A stretch of 64,000 nucleotides of DNA, taken from Eudorina sp. 2006-703-Eu-15 (lineage: Eukaryota; Chlorophyta; Chlorophyceae; Chlamydomonadales; Volvocaceae). The stretch covers positions 407,382-471,381 of the forward strand of contig BDSI01000100.1 in the NCBI GenBank assembly GCA_003117195.1, written 5' to 3'. Positions 62,601 through 64,000 of this stretch are shown here, one piece after another. Position 1 is the stretch's first letter. The number at the start of each line of letters is the position of its first letter. Below the pieces are notes generated by a model. The model saw only the letters and a list, made by a program, of their open reading frames with translations. It made no database searches and was not told the origin of the DNA. A program made the translations under genes and the position numbers.

Positions 62601-64000
62601 ATCAACGGTCCTGAGCATGCTCAGATTTTTGTGTGTCCATCCGTGAGGTAGCCGCCCGCCCAATGGCATCAACAAATATATGGGACCATGTTATGACGTT
62701 TTCGACTGATAGTGCACCTGGGCGGGCGGTCAGGCATGGGGTTCGTGTAGCCATGCAGATCAACGGTCCTGAGCATGCTCAGATTTTCGTATGTCCATCC
62801 GTGCGGTAGCCGCCCGCCCAATGGCATCAACACATATATGGGACCCTGTAATGAAGTTTCCTACTGATAGCGTGACCTGGGCAGGCAGTCTCGCATGGGG
62901 TTCGTGTAGCCATGCAGATCAACGGTCCTGAGCATGCTCAGATTTTCGTTTGTCTATCCGATGGGTAGCCGCCCGCCCAATGGCATCAACACATATATGG
63001 GACCATGTTATGACGTTTCCGACTGGTAGCGCACCTGGGCAGGCAGTCAAGCATGGGGTTCGTGTAGCCGTGCAGATCAACGGTCCTGAGCATGCTCAGA
63101 TTTTTGTGTGTCCATCCGTGAGGTAGCCGCCCGCCCCAATGGCATCAACACATATATGGGACCCTGTAATGAAGTTTCCGACTGATAGCGCACCTGGGCA
63201 GGCAGTCTCGCATGGGTTCGTGTAGCCATGCAGATCAACGGTCCTGAGCATGCTCAGATTTTCGTATGTCCATCCGTGTAGCCGCCCGCCCCAATGGCAT
63301 CCACACATGTATGGGACCATGTTATGACGTTTCCGACTGATAGCGCACCTGGGCAGGCAGTCAAGCATGGGGTTCGTGTAGCCGTGCAGATCAACGGTCC
63401 TGAGCATGCTCAGATTTTGTGTGTCCATCCGTGAGGTAGCCGCCCGCCCCAATCGCATCAACACATGTATGGGACCATGTTATGACGTTTCCGACTGATA
63501 GCGCACCTGGGCAGGCAGTCTCGCATGGGGTTCGTGTAGCCATGCAGATCAACGGTCCTGAGCATGCTCAGATTTTCGTATGTCCATCCGTGGGTAGCCG
63601 CCCGCCCAATGGCATCAACACATATATGGACCATGTTATGACGTTTCCGACTGGTAGCGCACCTGGCAGGCAGTCAAGCATGGGTTCGTGTAGCCGTGCA
63701 GATCAACGGTCCTGAGCATGCTCAGATTTTTGTGTGTCCATCCGTGAGGTAGCCGCCGCCCAATGGCATCAACACATATATGGGACCCTGTAATGAAGTT
63801 TCCGACTGATAGCGCACCTGGGCAGGCAGTCTCGCATGGGGTTCGTGTAGCCATGCAGATCAACGGTCCTGAGCATGCTCAGATTTTCGTATGTCCATCC
63901 GTGCGGTAGCCGCCCGCCCCAATGGCATCCACACATGTATGGGACCATGTTATGACGTTTCCGACTGATAGCGCACCTGGGCAGGCAGTCAAGCATGGGG

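Larger units (their letters stand above)
39544..64000. repeat. Satellite DNA array, ~159-bp monomer, about 150 copies, continues past the window
   Basis: Monomers stand head to tail without interruption. Successive starts of CCTGAGC at 39544, 39702, 39864, 40023, 40182, 40341, 40500 and 40658 give a 158-162-bp spacing. Each monomer contains the perfect palindrome TGAGCATGCTCA, a TATGTCCATCCGTG segment, GTAGCCGCCCGCCCCAAT, a CATCAACACATATATGGGAC segment and GGTTCGTGTAGCC. Variants fall into discrete types (TCGTATGTCC/TTGTGTGTCC/TCGTTTGTCT; GGCAGGCAGTCAAG/GGCGGGCGGTCAGG/GGCAGGCAGTCTCG). The first monomer is the most diverged, as expected at an array edge. No gene or transposon is visible inside. 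The chromosomal role is unknown. Confidence 0.97.

Noticed and set aside
43584..63996. Repeated 60-140-codon minus-strand open frames beginning MLRTVDLHGYTNPM in the satellite
   Set aside because: They arise because the monomer (159 bp) is a multiple of three, so one frame stays open through neighbouring monomers until a variant brings a stop. There are no starts, introns or family similarity typical of genes.
39544..64000. CRISPR-like array
   Set aside because: Monomers are contiguous with no unique spacers, the unit is far too long, and the surrounding genes are eukaryotic.

Overview
The window looks like nuclear DNA of a volvocine green alga (Chlamydomonas/Volvox relatives). The evidence is GC-rich exons split by many short introns with GTGAGT/GTAAG donors and (C/T)GCAG acceptors, GC-biased third positions, a candidate TGTAA polyadenylation signal, and organelle-type translation GTPase and ABC-F genes carried in the nucleus. 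The species cannot be fixed from sequence alone. I built gene models by hand from protein-family continuity plus splice phase, and every junction listed keeps the reading frame.

Left part (1-33 kb): three genes, all on the + strand. (1) typA/bipA-like translational GTPase, 16 exons, 515-6495. (2) An EttA-type ABC-F ATPase with a probable transit peptide, 23 exons, 7891-21608. Two of its long 3' introns each carry a ~400-bp LTR miniature element with perfect 5-bp target duplications. (3) A 19-exon gene, 23752-33041, that appears to join an N-terminal HET/TIR-like domain to a C-terminal PTC7-type PP2C phosphatase. All five phosphatase signature motifs are present, a ~144-residue low-complexity insert sits inside the catalytic domain, and an intronic minisatellite copies a splice donor. 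Genes 1 and 2 both act on ribosomes, probably in an organelle. Gene 3 is a signalling candidate and has no evident link to them.

Middle (33-39.5 kb): no convincing gene. It holds a 505-bp hAT-type MITE with an 8-bp target duplication, a block of degenerate CTCTTTG-type repeats, a rearranged third member of the LTR-miniature family with inverted ends and a 5-bp duplication, and a short 36/37-bp tandem repeat.

Right part (39.5-64 kb, running off the end): one uninterrupted head-to-tail satellite array with a ~159-bp monomer, about 150 copies in view. Each monomer carries a perfect 12-bp palindrome. Higher-order structure changes along the array: an 8-monomer period (~1275 bp) at the left edge, then longer multimers, then a 6-monomer period (955 bp) near 57-60 kb. 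Past ~59.8 kb single-base homopolymer losses become frequent, which looks like lower consensus quality near a contig end. The array could be centromeric, subtelomeric or simply heterochromatic; the sequence does not decide.
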